Part shown: piece after piece, positions 33,491-43,400 of the stretch
Layout: the number at the start of each line of letters is the position of its first letter
How positions within the stretch are numbered: the stretch's first letter is position 1
Assembly (NCBI RefSeq): GCF_000241955.1
Contig: NC_016818.1
Coordinates: forward strand, 2,914,001-2,978,000
Direction of reading: 5' to 3'
DNA length: 64,000 nt
Source of the DNA: Rahnella aquatilis CIP 78.65 = ATCC 33071
GTDB lineage: Bacteria > Pseudomonadota > Gammaproteobacteria > Enterobacterales > Enterobacteriaceae
Notes under the pieces: generated by a model
Databases searched by the model: none
The model's input: only the letters and a program-made list of their open reading frames with translations
Told to the model about the DNA's origin: nothing
Program-made: the position numbers and the translations under genes

Positions 33491-34354
33491 ATGAGTAATT
33501 TTATAGCTAAAAATGTTCAATATTTTATACGAGTAGCTCAGAAAAAAAGCATTGTGCATGCTGCTGATGATCTTTGCATCACATACTCTCCACTTTACAA
33601 AATTATCAAGGAGTTAGAGAAAGATCTTGGAAAAAAGCTATTCTTTAAAAAAGATAATTTATTAGAGTTAACAGAGTTTGGAAAACATCTCTACGAAGCA
33701 TTACACCCTCTTTACCAGACCCTCGACTCTTTGGAATCAACTCTATTTAGACGTAAAAAAAATTATTTTGTGACATTCATCGTGGATGAACAATGCCCGG
33801 ATTTTATTAGTCATCAAATAATTTCCCTCAATAAAAACATTCATTTCGATAATATTTTACACGAAAGTATTGACGAGTCGACACTTTGCAGTACATTAAA
33901 TAACTATTCGAACAGTGCAATCATCTCTCTTAATCATTTCACCCATGATAAAATGATCAGTTCAATTGAGCTTATTTCAGTCGAATGCTGCCTGGCAATA
34001 CCCTGTAAATATAAAGACCAGCCTATTTCTGAAACAATTAAAGAATTGCCCATTCTGCAGAATGCCTCGAACAAGATTATGCATACGCTTATCTCTATCA
34101 TCAGTGATAGCTTGATTGAGAATAAGATCGCACCCACAATCACTACCAGCAAACATGACATTGCTACAAACCTTGAACTTATTGCAAAAGGGGGTTATAT
34201 GGGGATTTTTCCCAAGAAAATCGTATCGTTTATTAATCATCCGGGTGTTTGTTTTACCGAACCAGATCACAAAAAACTCAGGCTCCCCTACAAAGCGTAT
34301 TTTTTGACAAGCAACGCAAAACAAATAGAAGAAATTTGCACTCAGTTAAAATGA
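33491..34354 (+). CDS. LysR-type regulator of the Tc loci (TcaR-like)
   Basis: The product is 287 residues. The N-terminal helix-turn-helix (residues about 8-65) carries YFIRVAQKKSIVHAADDLCI and the recognition-helix part YSPLYKIIKELEKDLGKKLF, a diverged LysR pattern. The effector-binding domain is short and low in glycine. Genes of this type next to tca loci in Yersinia (TcaR) activate toxin expression, often depending on temperature. It lies between two Tc loci, divergent from the left one and convergent with the right one, so it probably activates the left operon. Base composition is AT-rich, as in the toxin variable regions. Confidence 0.85.
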   Translation: MSNFIAKNVQYFIRVAQKKSIVHAADDLCITYSPLYKIIKELEKDLGKKLFFKKDNLLELTEFGKHLYEALHPLYQTLDSLESTLFRRKKNYFVTFIVDEQCPDFISHQIISLNKNIHFDNILHESIDESTLCSTLNNYSNSAIISLNHFTHDKMISSIELISVECCLAIPCKYKDQPISETIKELPILQNASNKIMHTLISIISDSLIENKIAPTITTSKHDIATNLELIAKGGYMGIFPKKIVSFINHPGVCFTEPDHKKLRLPYKAYFLTSNAKQIEEICTQLK

Positions 34355-34422
34355 AATGGCACTCACTAAGAAATAAATGTCTATAGTCTGGTAAAGGTCA
34401 TCCCAGCCAGAGGAGCAAAATT

Positions 34423-34458
34423 AAAAAAAACCGCTTAAGGAAACTTAAGCGGGCTTTT
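34423..34458. terminator. bidirectional terminator between LysR gene and right Tc locus
   Basis: CCGCTTAAG at 34431-34439 pairs with CTTAAGCGG at 34444-34452 across GAAA, with eight A's on the left and five T's on the right. It ends both the plus-strand LysR gene and the minus-strand TcC gene. Its core is identical to the terminator at 17984-18018. Confidence 0.9.
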
Positions 34459-34483
34459 TGTTAATCCCTGGTGGCAAGTCTTG

Positions 34484-37483
34484 CTAAAAACTTGCTGCGC
34501 GACTCAACAAATGCTGATGTTTTGGCGTTAAAACATAACCGGGACGTGTATTACGCAGGCCGGTATGCAATCCCGGAATATTTTCGGGGAAGGCGCTCCA
34601 GTGTTCAGGTTGCGAAATCTTTTGTGAACGAAAATAGTGACGCCACTCCGCTTCTGTATCCACGACAGTCCAGTCACCTCCGTCAACGATGGCCACCGGG
34701 AAAGGCCCGGGTCTGGCGACAACGCCCAGATAACCCTGACTTTGTTCTACGAGATGCCGCTCTTCCTGCCACATATAAGGCACAAAATTATTTTGTGCGC
34801 CGTGACGGACGGCGTTCATGTGAGTCGCTTCGAAAGGACGGGAAGGATCGACTACCGCAATATTTTTATTGATGGCATGACGAATGCCAGTCTCGTCTTC
34901 GCTGCCTACTGCCGGCGCTGCGCCACTGCTTTTTGAGACGATATCGTGCATATCATAATCCCCGGTGTAAGGCACGATACGTTTGGCAGCAATATTGTCC
35001 CTGAACCGGGTCAGATCCTCGTTTCTGGACAGGTCAAGCGCAAAAATTTCGTCTTTTGCTTTTTCAATATTATGAACCCAAATGCCAGAAACTGCGCCGG
35101 CAGCGCCCCCCCAATGCCCCACCAGTCCAATCAGCCCTGCATTTTTGGCATTCTCCAGCATCTGTGCTGAATCCTGGCCGTAAACTGCATTAACAGACTT
35201 ATCTTTTATCGTTTTCTCCAGGATATTATGCCCCTTAGCAGCCGCACCATTATTCAGAGCATCTATGGTATAAACACCGGATTCCCGGAAACTCAATATG
35301 GCGTTTTTCTCCCGGGCGGCTGATTCTATCGGTGCCATGTGCGCTGCGGTGACAAACTCACGCATAACACGCTGCCGGGCCTCTGCGCCGGTGGTTATCA
35401 GACCGCCGGTATCATATTGAGTAACGGGATTGTTATGTACCATTATGAAAAGGTTCAGCCCGTCCACTTCCCTGGCCGGATCAGCCGCCGTCCAGCGGCA
35501 TAACCACGGGGCATAATAGCGATATCCGTAGTAATACAACCCTGTGCCGTCACGCTCTTTACCGGAATAACGCACCGTTTTATACGCCGCTTCGGTCTCA
35601 TTGCGGGTCGCCCATACCGCCGTGCCGCCGAACGGATAATATTCCTCCCGGCTGATGATCTGGCCGGTTTCATCCAGTTCCAGCTGTAAGGAACCGATGT
35701 TGTCATCCAGGCTGTAGCGTATCCGGTTGTTCTCCAGCCCCGCCGGCAGCCCCTTCACCCAGCGCAGCACCCGTACCTGACTGCGCCCCGCCTGTGTGGT
35801 CACCACCTCCAGTTGTTCACGGTACGCGGGCTGACTGCTGACACCGTTGCTCACCGTCTCCTGCCAGGTGTTACGCAGCTCCAGCCCCGGAAGATAACGC
35901 ACTTCGCTCACCGTCCACAGTCCGCTGCCGGCATTCGTCAGCGTACGGGTCTGTTTACGCACCCGGATCCCCTCCCGGTACTGATATATCTCGCGGTCGT
36001 TCTGTTCTGCATCCGCCTCACTGCGGCTCACCCGCGTCACCGTCTGCAACTGGTTGTTCGCATCCCACGTCAGCGGCCCGGTGGCATCTGTATAGCCGCT
36101 GGCGGGTTTACCGCCTTCCGTCTGCAGGGTTTTCAGCTGCCCGCCCGGCGTGAACCAGCTATCCCAGTCCACACCCGCCGGGGTCAGGCTGCTGTTATTG
36201 TCCTGACGGATACTGCGGTTGGAGGTAAGCTGCGTAACCATATTCATGGTGCTGTTCACCGCACCGGTGTGCGTCAGGGTGCTCAGGTTGCCGCTGTCGT
36301 CGTAGGCATAGGTTCGCGTGTAAGGCACGCACTGGTCACCGGTGGCCGGAAGATGGCTGTCCTGCGCGCCGTGCGCGGCATTTTCACGCCCGCTGGCACG
36401 GATAAGCTGATACAGCGCGTCATAAACGAACTGCCGCACGCCATCCGTACTCTGGTTACTGAACCAGGCGGTACTGACGGTGGAATCATCCACATGAGTG
36501 ATGTTGCCCACCGGGTCGTAGAGATATTTCAGCGACTGCAAATGCGTGGTATCACTGTCCCGCGTGGCAACGATCTCACTCAGGCGCAGCGTCGCCGCCT
36601 CATAACTGCAGGCGGTGGTCACGCCGTTACCGGTATGCGCAGTCAGAATCTGCCCTGCCGCGTTCATTGTCATCCCGGTCAGCAGCGGCACGGGGGACTG
36701 CCCCTGCAACTGGAGGGTCTGCGTCAGCAGTACACCGCTGACATCGCAGGTAACGCTGACGGCATGTCCGCTGGCATCGGTCTGTGTGAGGGCCGCCCCC
36801 AGCGCATCCGTCTGGAGCATGGTGGTATAGGCCGTTTCTTCCAGCAGAGTCCGCCGTCCGGCGTTGTCGTCCGGCCAGTCCGGCAACCCGTCAGCCTCCC
36901 GCAGGAAAGTCTGAGAAGAGGAAAGAACCGTACCGCTGAGGGCAACGCTGCCGGTAGTCAACAGCCCGCCTTCATCGTATTGTCTGACACAGACACCGCG
37001 CAGATTATCGTCCTGCGGATTGATTGTCTGCGCATCGCTGTCGCCGTACACCAGCACGGCGGACGTGCTGGTGTCAGGGTTGCCACTGCGTTGCCGGGTG
37101 GACGACTGCGTCCGCCCCAGCGTATCGTATACCCACTGCATGACCGTACCCGCCGGGTCACGGGACCAGAACGCGCGGCCCCCGGCATCAGAGAGCATGG
37201 CTTCCCGACCACTGTCGGTACTGTCACGGCGTAAAGGGCTGCCGTTCAGCGAACTGAAAGTCGTGAGACTGGCTGCGGTGGAAGACTCAGCCTGCCAGGC
37301 GGTAAACAGACGCGGGTCCCGGGCACGGACGGTCAGTGAGTCGTTGGACACCAGACTGTGGGTGATCAGCAGGCTGGCCGGATCGCCCGCACGTGTGCGG
37401 TTCCAGTTAAGGGTGCGTATCGCGATGCCACGGTTGTCGGTGACACTGATTACAGGCGTGCCAGAATAAATACTGTTTACCAT
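34484..37483 (-). CDS. tccC: TcC (TccC-type) RHS toxin with EF/CyaA/ExoY-like cyclase domain
   Basis: The product is 999 residues from the ATG at 37483 (GGAATAATCTC before it); an upstream in-frame ATG overlaps the previous gene. The RHS shell ends near residue 690 with RYYAPWLCRWTAADPAREVD and LFIMVHNNPVTQYD. The effector part resembles the nucleotidyl-cyclase fold of anthrax edema factor, CyaA and ExoY. AREKNAILSFRE and KGHNILEK supply Lys750 and Lys757, TGDYDMHDIV supplies the metal-binding Asp842 and Asp844, and RHGAQNN supplies His894 and Asn898/899. These match Lys58, Lys65, Asp188, Asp190, His298 and Asn304 of CyaA. The residue matching CyaA His63 is Leu, as this position also varies in ExoY. 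It is the second TcC of the right locus. Confidence 0.88.
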   Translation of the reverse strand: MVNSIYSGTPVISVTDNRGIAIRTLNWNRTRAGDPASLLITHSLVSNDSLTVRARDPRLFTAWQAESSTAASLTTFSSLNGSPLRRDSTDSGREAMLSDAGGRAFWSRDPAGTVMQWVYDTLGRTQSSTRQRSGNPDTSTSAVLVYGDSDAQTINPQDDNLRGVCVRQYDEGGLLTTGSVALSGTVLSSSQTFLREADGLPDWPDDNAGRRTLLEETAYTTMLQTDALGAALTQTDASGHAVSVTCDVSGVLLTQTLQLQGQSPVPLLTGMTMNAAGQILTAHTGNGVTTACSYEAATLRLSEIVATRDSDTTHLQSLKYLYDPVGNITHVDDSTVSTAWFSNQSTDGVRQFVYDALYQLIRASGRENAAHGAQDSHLPATGDQCVPYTRTYAYDDSGNLSTLTHTGAVNSTMNMVTQLTSNRSIRQDNNSSLTPAGVDWDSWFTPGGQLKTLQTEGGKPASGYTDATGPLTWDANNQLQTVTRVSRSEADAEQNDREIYQYREGIRVRKQTRTLTNAGSGLWTVSEVRYLPGLELRNTWQETVSNGVSSQPAYREQLEVVTTQAGRSQVRVLRWVKGLPAGLENNRIRYSLDDNIGSLQLELDETGQIISREEYYPFGGTAVWATRNETEAAYKTVRYSGKERDGTGLYYYGYRYYAPWLCRWTAADPAREVDGLNLFIMVHNNPVTQYDTGGLITTGAEARQRVMREFVTAAHMAPIESAAREKNAILSFRESGVYTIDALNNGAAAKGHNILEKTIKDKSVNAVYGQDSAQMLENAKNAGLIGLVGHWGGAAGAVSGIWVHNIEKAKDEIFALDLSRNEDLTRFRDNIAAKRIVPYTGDYDMHDIVSKSSGAAPAVGSEDETGIRHAINKNIAVVDPSRPFEATHMNAVRHGAQNNFVPYMWQEERHLVEQSQGYLGVVARPGPFPVAIVDGGDWTVVDTEAEWRHYFRSQKISQPEHWSAFPENIPGLHTGLRNTRPGYVLTPKHQHLLSRAASF

Positions 37484-37511
37484 GAGATTATTCCCTGGAT
37501 AACGAAATATA

Positions 37512-40463
37512 TTATTTACGACGAATAAAGCTGAATAACCGTCTAAAAATCCCGCTAACAAAAGAAGTAAAACGACTCCACAAACTTGTTTTATTAACCG
37601 GAGCTGCAGCAGACTTTGGTATGAATGGCGGAATACCTTCTAAAGGATCATTTTGAGTATTCATTACAGGCGCAGGTGCCACGACAGGTTTCGGTTTCAA
37701 TGCGAGCTTTGGAGAAAATATTTTATAATCAGGTACCCCCTCAGACATACCCGCCTCTGAAACGGCAACAGACCTCATCCAGTTCTCATCAACACCCGCA
37801 TATTTTTTGGCATTCTGATGACCAGGATCTGCATACATTCCATCATCTCCGTGCTGATTATCCCAGTGGATCTGGAGAGAGGATACTTTTACCGAGGGTT
37901 CCAGCCCTATGCTATCCGAGAGCCGGGCCAGGGCATTGTACTGTGCTTTCATCTCGACAGATTTATCATGATACCTTTCACGCGCGGCCAAGAGCGCGTT
38001 CTGGGCATTATTTTCCTCACCAATATGCAAAAGACGTGATGCCAGAAATACACCTGTTCGTCCCATGCCTCCCCAACAATGCGTGGCAACTTTTCCGGTT
38101 TTACTGTATTCATCAACCAATGCATTATAAGCAGCCAGCTGATTAACCGAAGGCGCATGCCAGTCATTTATGGGGAATAAAATAAACGTTATGCCCTGCT
38201 TATTAAGGGCTTCTTTTGATGCCTGATAGTTATTTGATTCCAGGGCGATAACCGTTCTGACTCCCTGATTTTTTAAATACTCAGCTTTTCTGTCTAAATT
38301 CTCATTAACAGAAAACAAAGACATGCCGGCAAAATTATGCTGCCCACCATCCGCCCTTCTGACCCAATTAAAACCATTAGGTTTTTCAGCAAAAAAGCCG
38401 TTTTTATCTGTATAAGTCACGGGATTGTTTTTGACCATTCGATACAGATTTAAGCCATCCATCGTCCCGGCGGGGTCGGCACTTAACCAGCGTCCGGCCC
38501 ATGGCTGATAATAGCGGTAACCGTAATAGTACAACCCGGTTGCATCCCGTTCCTTGCCTGAGTAACGCAGGATTTTGTAGTCTGCTTCTATTGCACTGCG
38601 CGCCGCCCAGACAGCGGTACCCCCATAGGGATAATACTCCTCCTGACTGATGACAACACCGTCGCCATCAACTTCTAATCCAGTGCTGCCCACCAGATTA
38701 TCGTAACTGTAACGCAATTGACCATTACTGATGTCCGCCGGTTTACCCCTCTCCCAGTACAGCATTCGCACCTGCGCCCTGCCAGCTTCACCTACAGTGA
38801 TCACCTGCAAATCCTCTGTCAGCCCGCTGCTATTCGCTGTACTTCTCATCTCCAGTCCGGGCAGATATAACACCCGTTTGCTCTGCAGGCTGTTGTTGGT
38901 TTTTTGTGTACTGACTTTCAGCACCCGCAAACTGCTACCATCGTAACGGTAGCTCTCACTGTCATTATCGTCTGCGTCACGCGACACCGGTGCTACCTGC
39001 AAAAGCTCTGCACGTGCAGTCCAGCTAAGTTGCTGCCCCGGCTGTAATTGCTTCTGAACGCCGCGTGCAGTGAACAATGCATCTACCTCGGATGACTCTC
39101 CCGTCAACGTGCTGAGCACGCCACGGTTAGTGCGATCACTTATCGTTATGCTGGTGGTGTAGTTGTTATTTGTCGCGGGAGCGCTATGGCGGATCTGTGT
39201 CAGATTGCCCCCCCGGTCATAGCTGAAATTGCGGGTGTAATTGGTGTAAGTGCAGTTGTCAATGGGAACCGTGGCAGGAGGTAAATCACTGCCTTGCTGG
39301 CCAACATTAGCCATCTCCCGTCCTGTGGTACTGACCAGTTGATACAGGCTGTCATAGTGATATCTACTCTCAGGCACCACTTTCTGATTTCGCCAGAATC
39401 GGGTTTCTTCTGCGTCGTTGGTGATGCACAGCACGTTGCCGACCGGATCGTATTCATAGCGCAGATCTTGCAGTATTTTTGCCCCTGCGACATGTCCAGC
39501 CGGACGCGCAGTAGTTATCCCCATCAGACGCAAGGTCTGTGGCTCATAACTGTAAGTCGTCACCACACCATTTCCGTGGACCTCCCGCAACTTCTGCCCG
39601 GCAGCTGAGTATGCCAGGGACTGAATAATCGCTTTCTCTACACCCTTAACTTTCAGCCAACTGCCCGACAGCATTCCTGCGACGTCGTACTTCATACGCT
39701 GCAGATTACCGGCTGCATCGGTAGTCATAAGCGGCAGACCGCTGGCATCCGTTGTCGTCAGGGTCGTATAACTCTGCATAGCCAGTTGGTCATTCCATGC
39801 GGACATCTCTTCTCCCTGCCAGTTCGCGACGGTATCCGGGTCATCTGCATTCTTCAACAGCCTTAAAGTGACTGACGACGACATGCCTGTCAGCGCCACA
39901 CTGTCTGTATGTATAAGGCCAGCCGTATCGTAGTGGCTGACACATATCCCTGCCAGGTTCACATTTTTTTCTGTCTCTGTATGGCCTGCATACACGAAAC
40001 GTTCGGATACTCTGGCAATATCTCCGGTGACGTGATCAGTGATACTTAACGGACGTCCTGGCAGGGTGTTTCCTTCATATTTGTAGCTGCTGGTCACAGC
40101 CTGTGAACAGTCGACATGTCCCTCGTCATTGGTACTGATACCGCTCACTATCATTAACAATCGTCCGGCAGCATCGTTAAGGGCGATGGTGGTACCCGCG
40201 TCGGCACTCAGGGTTCGCAGAATATTCCCCGACAGATCGGTCAGATACATGAAGTTAGTTTGTGCAGTCTGAGACAATCGTGGGTCGGCGCTATGAGTCA
40301 TAAAACCACGCGCATTATACTTAAGTTGGATGATGCGCTCGTCTGTCACTGTCACTGTGTCCGGATGGCGGTAATATGCAATGTCACGCACAGTAAGTCC
40401 GCGATTATCCACCACGGTGATATCCGGTGTACGCTGATATAACGTATTATTTGTGCCAGACAT
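37512..40463 (-). CDS. tccC: TcC (TccC-type) RHS toxin with tyrosine-phosphatase domain
   Basis: The product is 983 residues from the ATG at 40463 with AAAGGAGGCCGCTA before it. The RHS shell ends with RYYQPWAGRWLSADPAG and DGLNLYRMVKNNPVTYTD at about residue 685. The effector has the protein tyrosine/dual-specificity phosphatase signature HCWGGMGRTG, with the nucleophile Cys796 and Arg802, and an upstream loop FPINDWHAPS that supplies the likely general acid Asp767. The start of the domain (NWVRRADGGQHNFAGMSLF, GVRTVIALE) also fits bacterial DSP-like phosphatases. After about residue 900 come a proline-rich linker and a cationic amphipathic tail rich in Phe and Arg. It lies 33 bases after TcB and 28 bases before the second TcC. 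Confidence 0.9.
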   Translation of the reverse strand: MSGTNNTLYQRTPDITVVDNRGLTVRDIAYYRHPDTVTVTDERIIQLKYNARGFMTHSADPRLSQTAQTNFMYLTDLSGNILRTLSADAGTTIALNDAAGRLLMIVSGISTNDEGHVDCSQAVTSSYKYEGNTLPGRPLSITDHVTGDIARVSERFVYAGHTETEKNVNLAGICVSHYDTAGLIHTDSVALTGMSSSVTLRLLKNADDPDTVANWQGEEMSAWNDQLAMQSYTTLTTTDASGLPLMTTDAAGNLQRMKYDVAGMLSGSWLKVKGVEKAIIQSLAYSAAGQKLREVHGNGVVTTYSYEPQTLRLMGITTARPAGHVAGAKILQDLRYEYDPVGNVLCITNDAEETRFWRNQKVVPESRYHYDSLYQLVSTTGREMANVGQQGSDLPPATVPIDNCTYTNYTRNFSYDRGGNLTQIRHSAPATNNNYTTSITISDRTNRGVLSTLTGESSEVDALFTARGVQKQLQPGQQLSWTARAELLQVAPVSRDADDNDSESYRYDGSSLRVLKVSTQKTNNSLQSKRVLYLPGLEMRSTANSSGLTEDLQVITVGEAGRAQVRMLYWERGKPADISNGQLRYSYDNLVGSTGLEVDGDGVVISQEEYYPYGGTAVWAARSAIEADYKILRYSGKERDATGLYYYGYRYYQPWAGRWLSADPAGTMDGLNLYRMVKNNPVTYTDKNGFFAEKPNGFNWVRRADGGQHNFAGMSLFSVNENLDRKAEYLKNQGVRTVIALESNNYQASKEALNKQGITFILFPINDWHAPSVNQLAAYNALVDEYSKTGKVATHCWGGMGRTGVFLASRLLHIGEENNAQNALLAARERYHDKSVEMKAQYNALARLSDSIGLEPSVKVSSLQIHWDNQHGDDGMYADPGHQNAKKYAGVDENWMRSVAVSEAGMSEGVPDYKIFSPKLALKPKPVVAPAPVMNTQNDPLEGIPPFIPKSAAAPVNKTSLWSRFTSFVSGIFRRLFSFIRRK

Positions 40464-40496
40464 TAGCGGCCTCCTTTGGCGTATCATTAAACAGAG

Positions 40497-43400
40497 TCAT
40501 AATGCCTCCTGCGTATCGTTCTCATCCTCACTCACTGTAAACCACGGGAAATATTGCTGACGGGTCTGGTAACCTGACCCCGCTCTGACCACTTTAATTT
40601 CCCGTCCCGGCGCATCATAAAAATGGGTATCCGCATAACCTGCGGTGCGCAGCGCGGAATCAACAACGTATTGCCAGTCGTTAATGAAATAAGGCTGGTA
40701 TGCCCGCACCGGCAGCCCTTTATTGTTGTATTCCACCCGGCCACTGACTGCCCAGCGCGGGTCAGCCGGTGTTGTCACCGGCTCGCCTCCCGTGGCGATC
40801 ACCAGTTCTCCGGCGGTATCGCGCACCCACGCATCGCCCGGGGCAACCTTGCCGCTTTGTTGCAATGTCCGGCCAAAGCCATCAAAAAAAGCCACGCTGA
40901 TGCGGACCTGTTGTTGATCATCATCGGGATAGCGGTCTGCCGTCAGGGTGGCAACATGAACAGGTGTCGTCACCGCATCAGCAAGAAGCCCACGAACAGA
41001 AGCATCAAGGCCGCTAATCTCCCGCGTCGAGTTTGCCCAGTCCCGCCCGGCAGCACGAATATAGCCCTCAAAGGTAATAAACCGCTGTTCCAGAAGAGTA
41101 TCCCAGCCACTACCACACTGTTGTTGTGTAACCTGCCCCATCCAGCTGAAGGGGTCATCAACAATAACGGTTGCCAGATGCTGCGGGCTGCCTTCGGCCT
41201 GATTAATGGCCTGTTCAACCGTCAGTGTTACCGGAACAGGGTATTCCGTCACCGAATCAAATCCGGTCATCACGCCCTGCTCCGTTCCGTAGAAACTGCT
41301 TCCCATCTGCCCGCCGAGTGCGTCCAGTTGAATTTCAGCGGTATTATCGTTGATATCAATGATCTTACAGGGCTTGAGGAAGCGATAGTCATAGGCGGCG
41401 GAGGTGGTATTCCCGGCAGCATCACGCGAGCTGATGACACAACAGGCGTAATCGTCATAAGTGAGTGTGGTCGCGCCGGTTAGCATGGTTTGCCGCTGTG
41501 TCTCAGGCAAATAAAAACGGCTGGCGGGCAGATAAGTCGTATAAGCACTGGCAATACAATAAACCGGTTCATCACTGGCACCCGGCACTGGCAACAACGC
41601 CGGTACGTGCACATATCCTGCCTGCGCCAGCAGAGGAATAAGTTCGTCACGGCTCAGTATGCCGTCATAGGCCGCCAGACTGGCCTCATCCAGTTCAGCC
41701 GTTTCGACATGATCAACCCTTGCGCCTAAATCCGGCACGGCAGGTTGATAAAAAATCTGACTTTGACCTGCATAAATACGCGGGCGACTATTGCCGAGTA
41801 ACCCGTCTGGTTCAGACAACATTTCAAACGTAATGCCGCTGGCCGGTAACGCGTAATTTTCATAGGTCAGGATATTGGTACGCTGACAGTCACTGATCCC
41901 CGGACGCCATGCCTGAGCGTCAGTTAAATCAATATAAGATGCCCGCCCCTCGGTTATTCTCAGCACCTGCTGCTGACTGTCATACGAACTCGCCCATGCC
42001 GTATCCGGTAATATGGCCGGATACGGATCAACCCCGGGTTTGGTCAGACGGGGATAGTTTATATTCACCTGCCACACCGTGGCACCAAAGCAGTCTTTTT
42101 GCATCACCACTTGCTGGGCAATCAGCGGATCTGTGGCGATCTGCTCCCAGTTATAGCTGACCGACTCAAGCAAGCCCGGCATCGCTACGCTGGCGTTTTT
42201 ACCTTTGGCGGGTTGCACCAGCCGCACCTGATAACGTTGTCGGGTCTGGGTATAAGGGATCGGGTTATCTGCCCCATACACCTCACTGCCAAGTAATGAT
42301 CCTTTCAGCGCACGATAGAGCATGGCGCGGTTTTCGTGACTCACATCCGTCAGTGCAATGTCTTTGCCACCGGACGCATCGAACTGACTCAACCAGGTCG
42401 GGTTCACCGTGACAGTAAAACGCCCCACATAGGGTGTGCCGTAGAGGTCGCTTTCATCTTCTTCGCGTCCGGTATGAAACCAGCTTTTACTGATCAGCGG
42501 CTCTGTATCTTCACTCGTTAGAACACCACCGGTAGTATCGGTTTGTTCAAGATAACCAAAGCCATAAAATTCGCGCATAACGCCGTCATACACCCCTTTA
42601 CGGTATCGGCTGCGTTGCGTCAGTACACTGCCGCTGATCTCGTCGGTGTTGACCGTTTGCGAAACGATATGGATCGGGAAAGGCAGTGCTGAAACAGCGC
42701 CGGGAAACTGCTGTTTTTCATCCAGCCACTCTTGCGCCGAACTGCGGTAAATAATTTGGTTGTGATTGCCCTGATTGTTATTCACCGCCTCCAGAAGATA
42801 AGGTTTTATGCTGGTTAAATCACAATGCCAGTGCCGGGGCGTCATGTAGGGCACCGACAGGATCAGACTGGCTACGCCCAGGCCCTGCGAATCGGCGACA
42901 TTTAACTGGCACAGATTGTCGTAACGGATACCGGCTGGCAGCGCAAGCTGCATCGGGGCGGCCAGGCCGTTACCCGACAGGTTAGCAAAAACCTCGATGT
43001 AATCACTGTGCATATACAACAAATCAGCGCCACCCGATCCGTCCAGATCGGCCAGAATAATGCGGCCGGGGTCAAAACTCTGGCGATCAAAGCTCAGCGT
43101 ACTGAGAACAAAAGGTTCACCAAATTTGCCATGCCCCAGATTCGGCCAGACGGTGATGCCGTCATAACGGATGCGGATCAGATGTTGCTGGCCTGATCCC
43201 AGCATGTCGCTGAACCCCACCAGCTCAGTGGCATCCCGGGCAAAAACCGGCAAAGTGTATTGCTGCTCGATCTGCACCGGACGGGTAAAACCCTCGCGGT
43301 TATTGGCATACAGACGCACGCTTTTCGGCCCGATTAACGCGATGTCCGTCAGCCCCGAGCCGGACAGATCGGCCCACTGTGCTGAAGGATGGGTGAATTC

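Noticed and set aside
35813..37234. A 473-codon open frame on the plus strand inside the cyclase-type TcC gene
   Set aside because: It lies opposite the conserved RHS coding sequence, has a composition rich in Arg, His and Gly typical of antisense frames in GC-rich genes, and shows no domain. The TcC gene explains the region.
40623..41483. A 286-codon plus-strand frame inside the right TcB gene
   Set aside because: It is antisense to a strongly supported TcB sequence and has no recognisable features.
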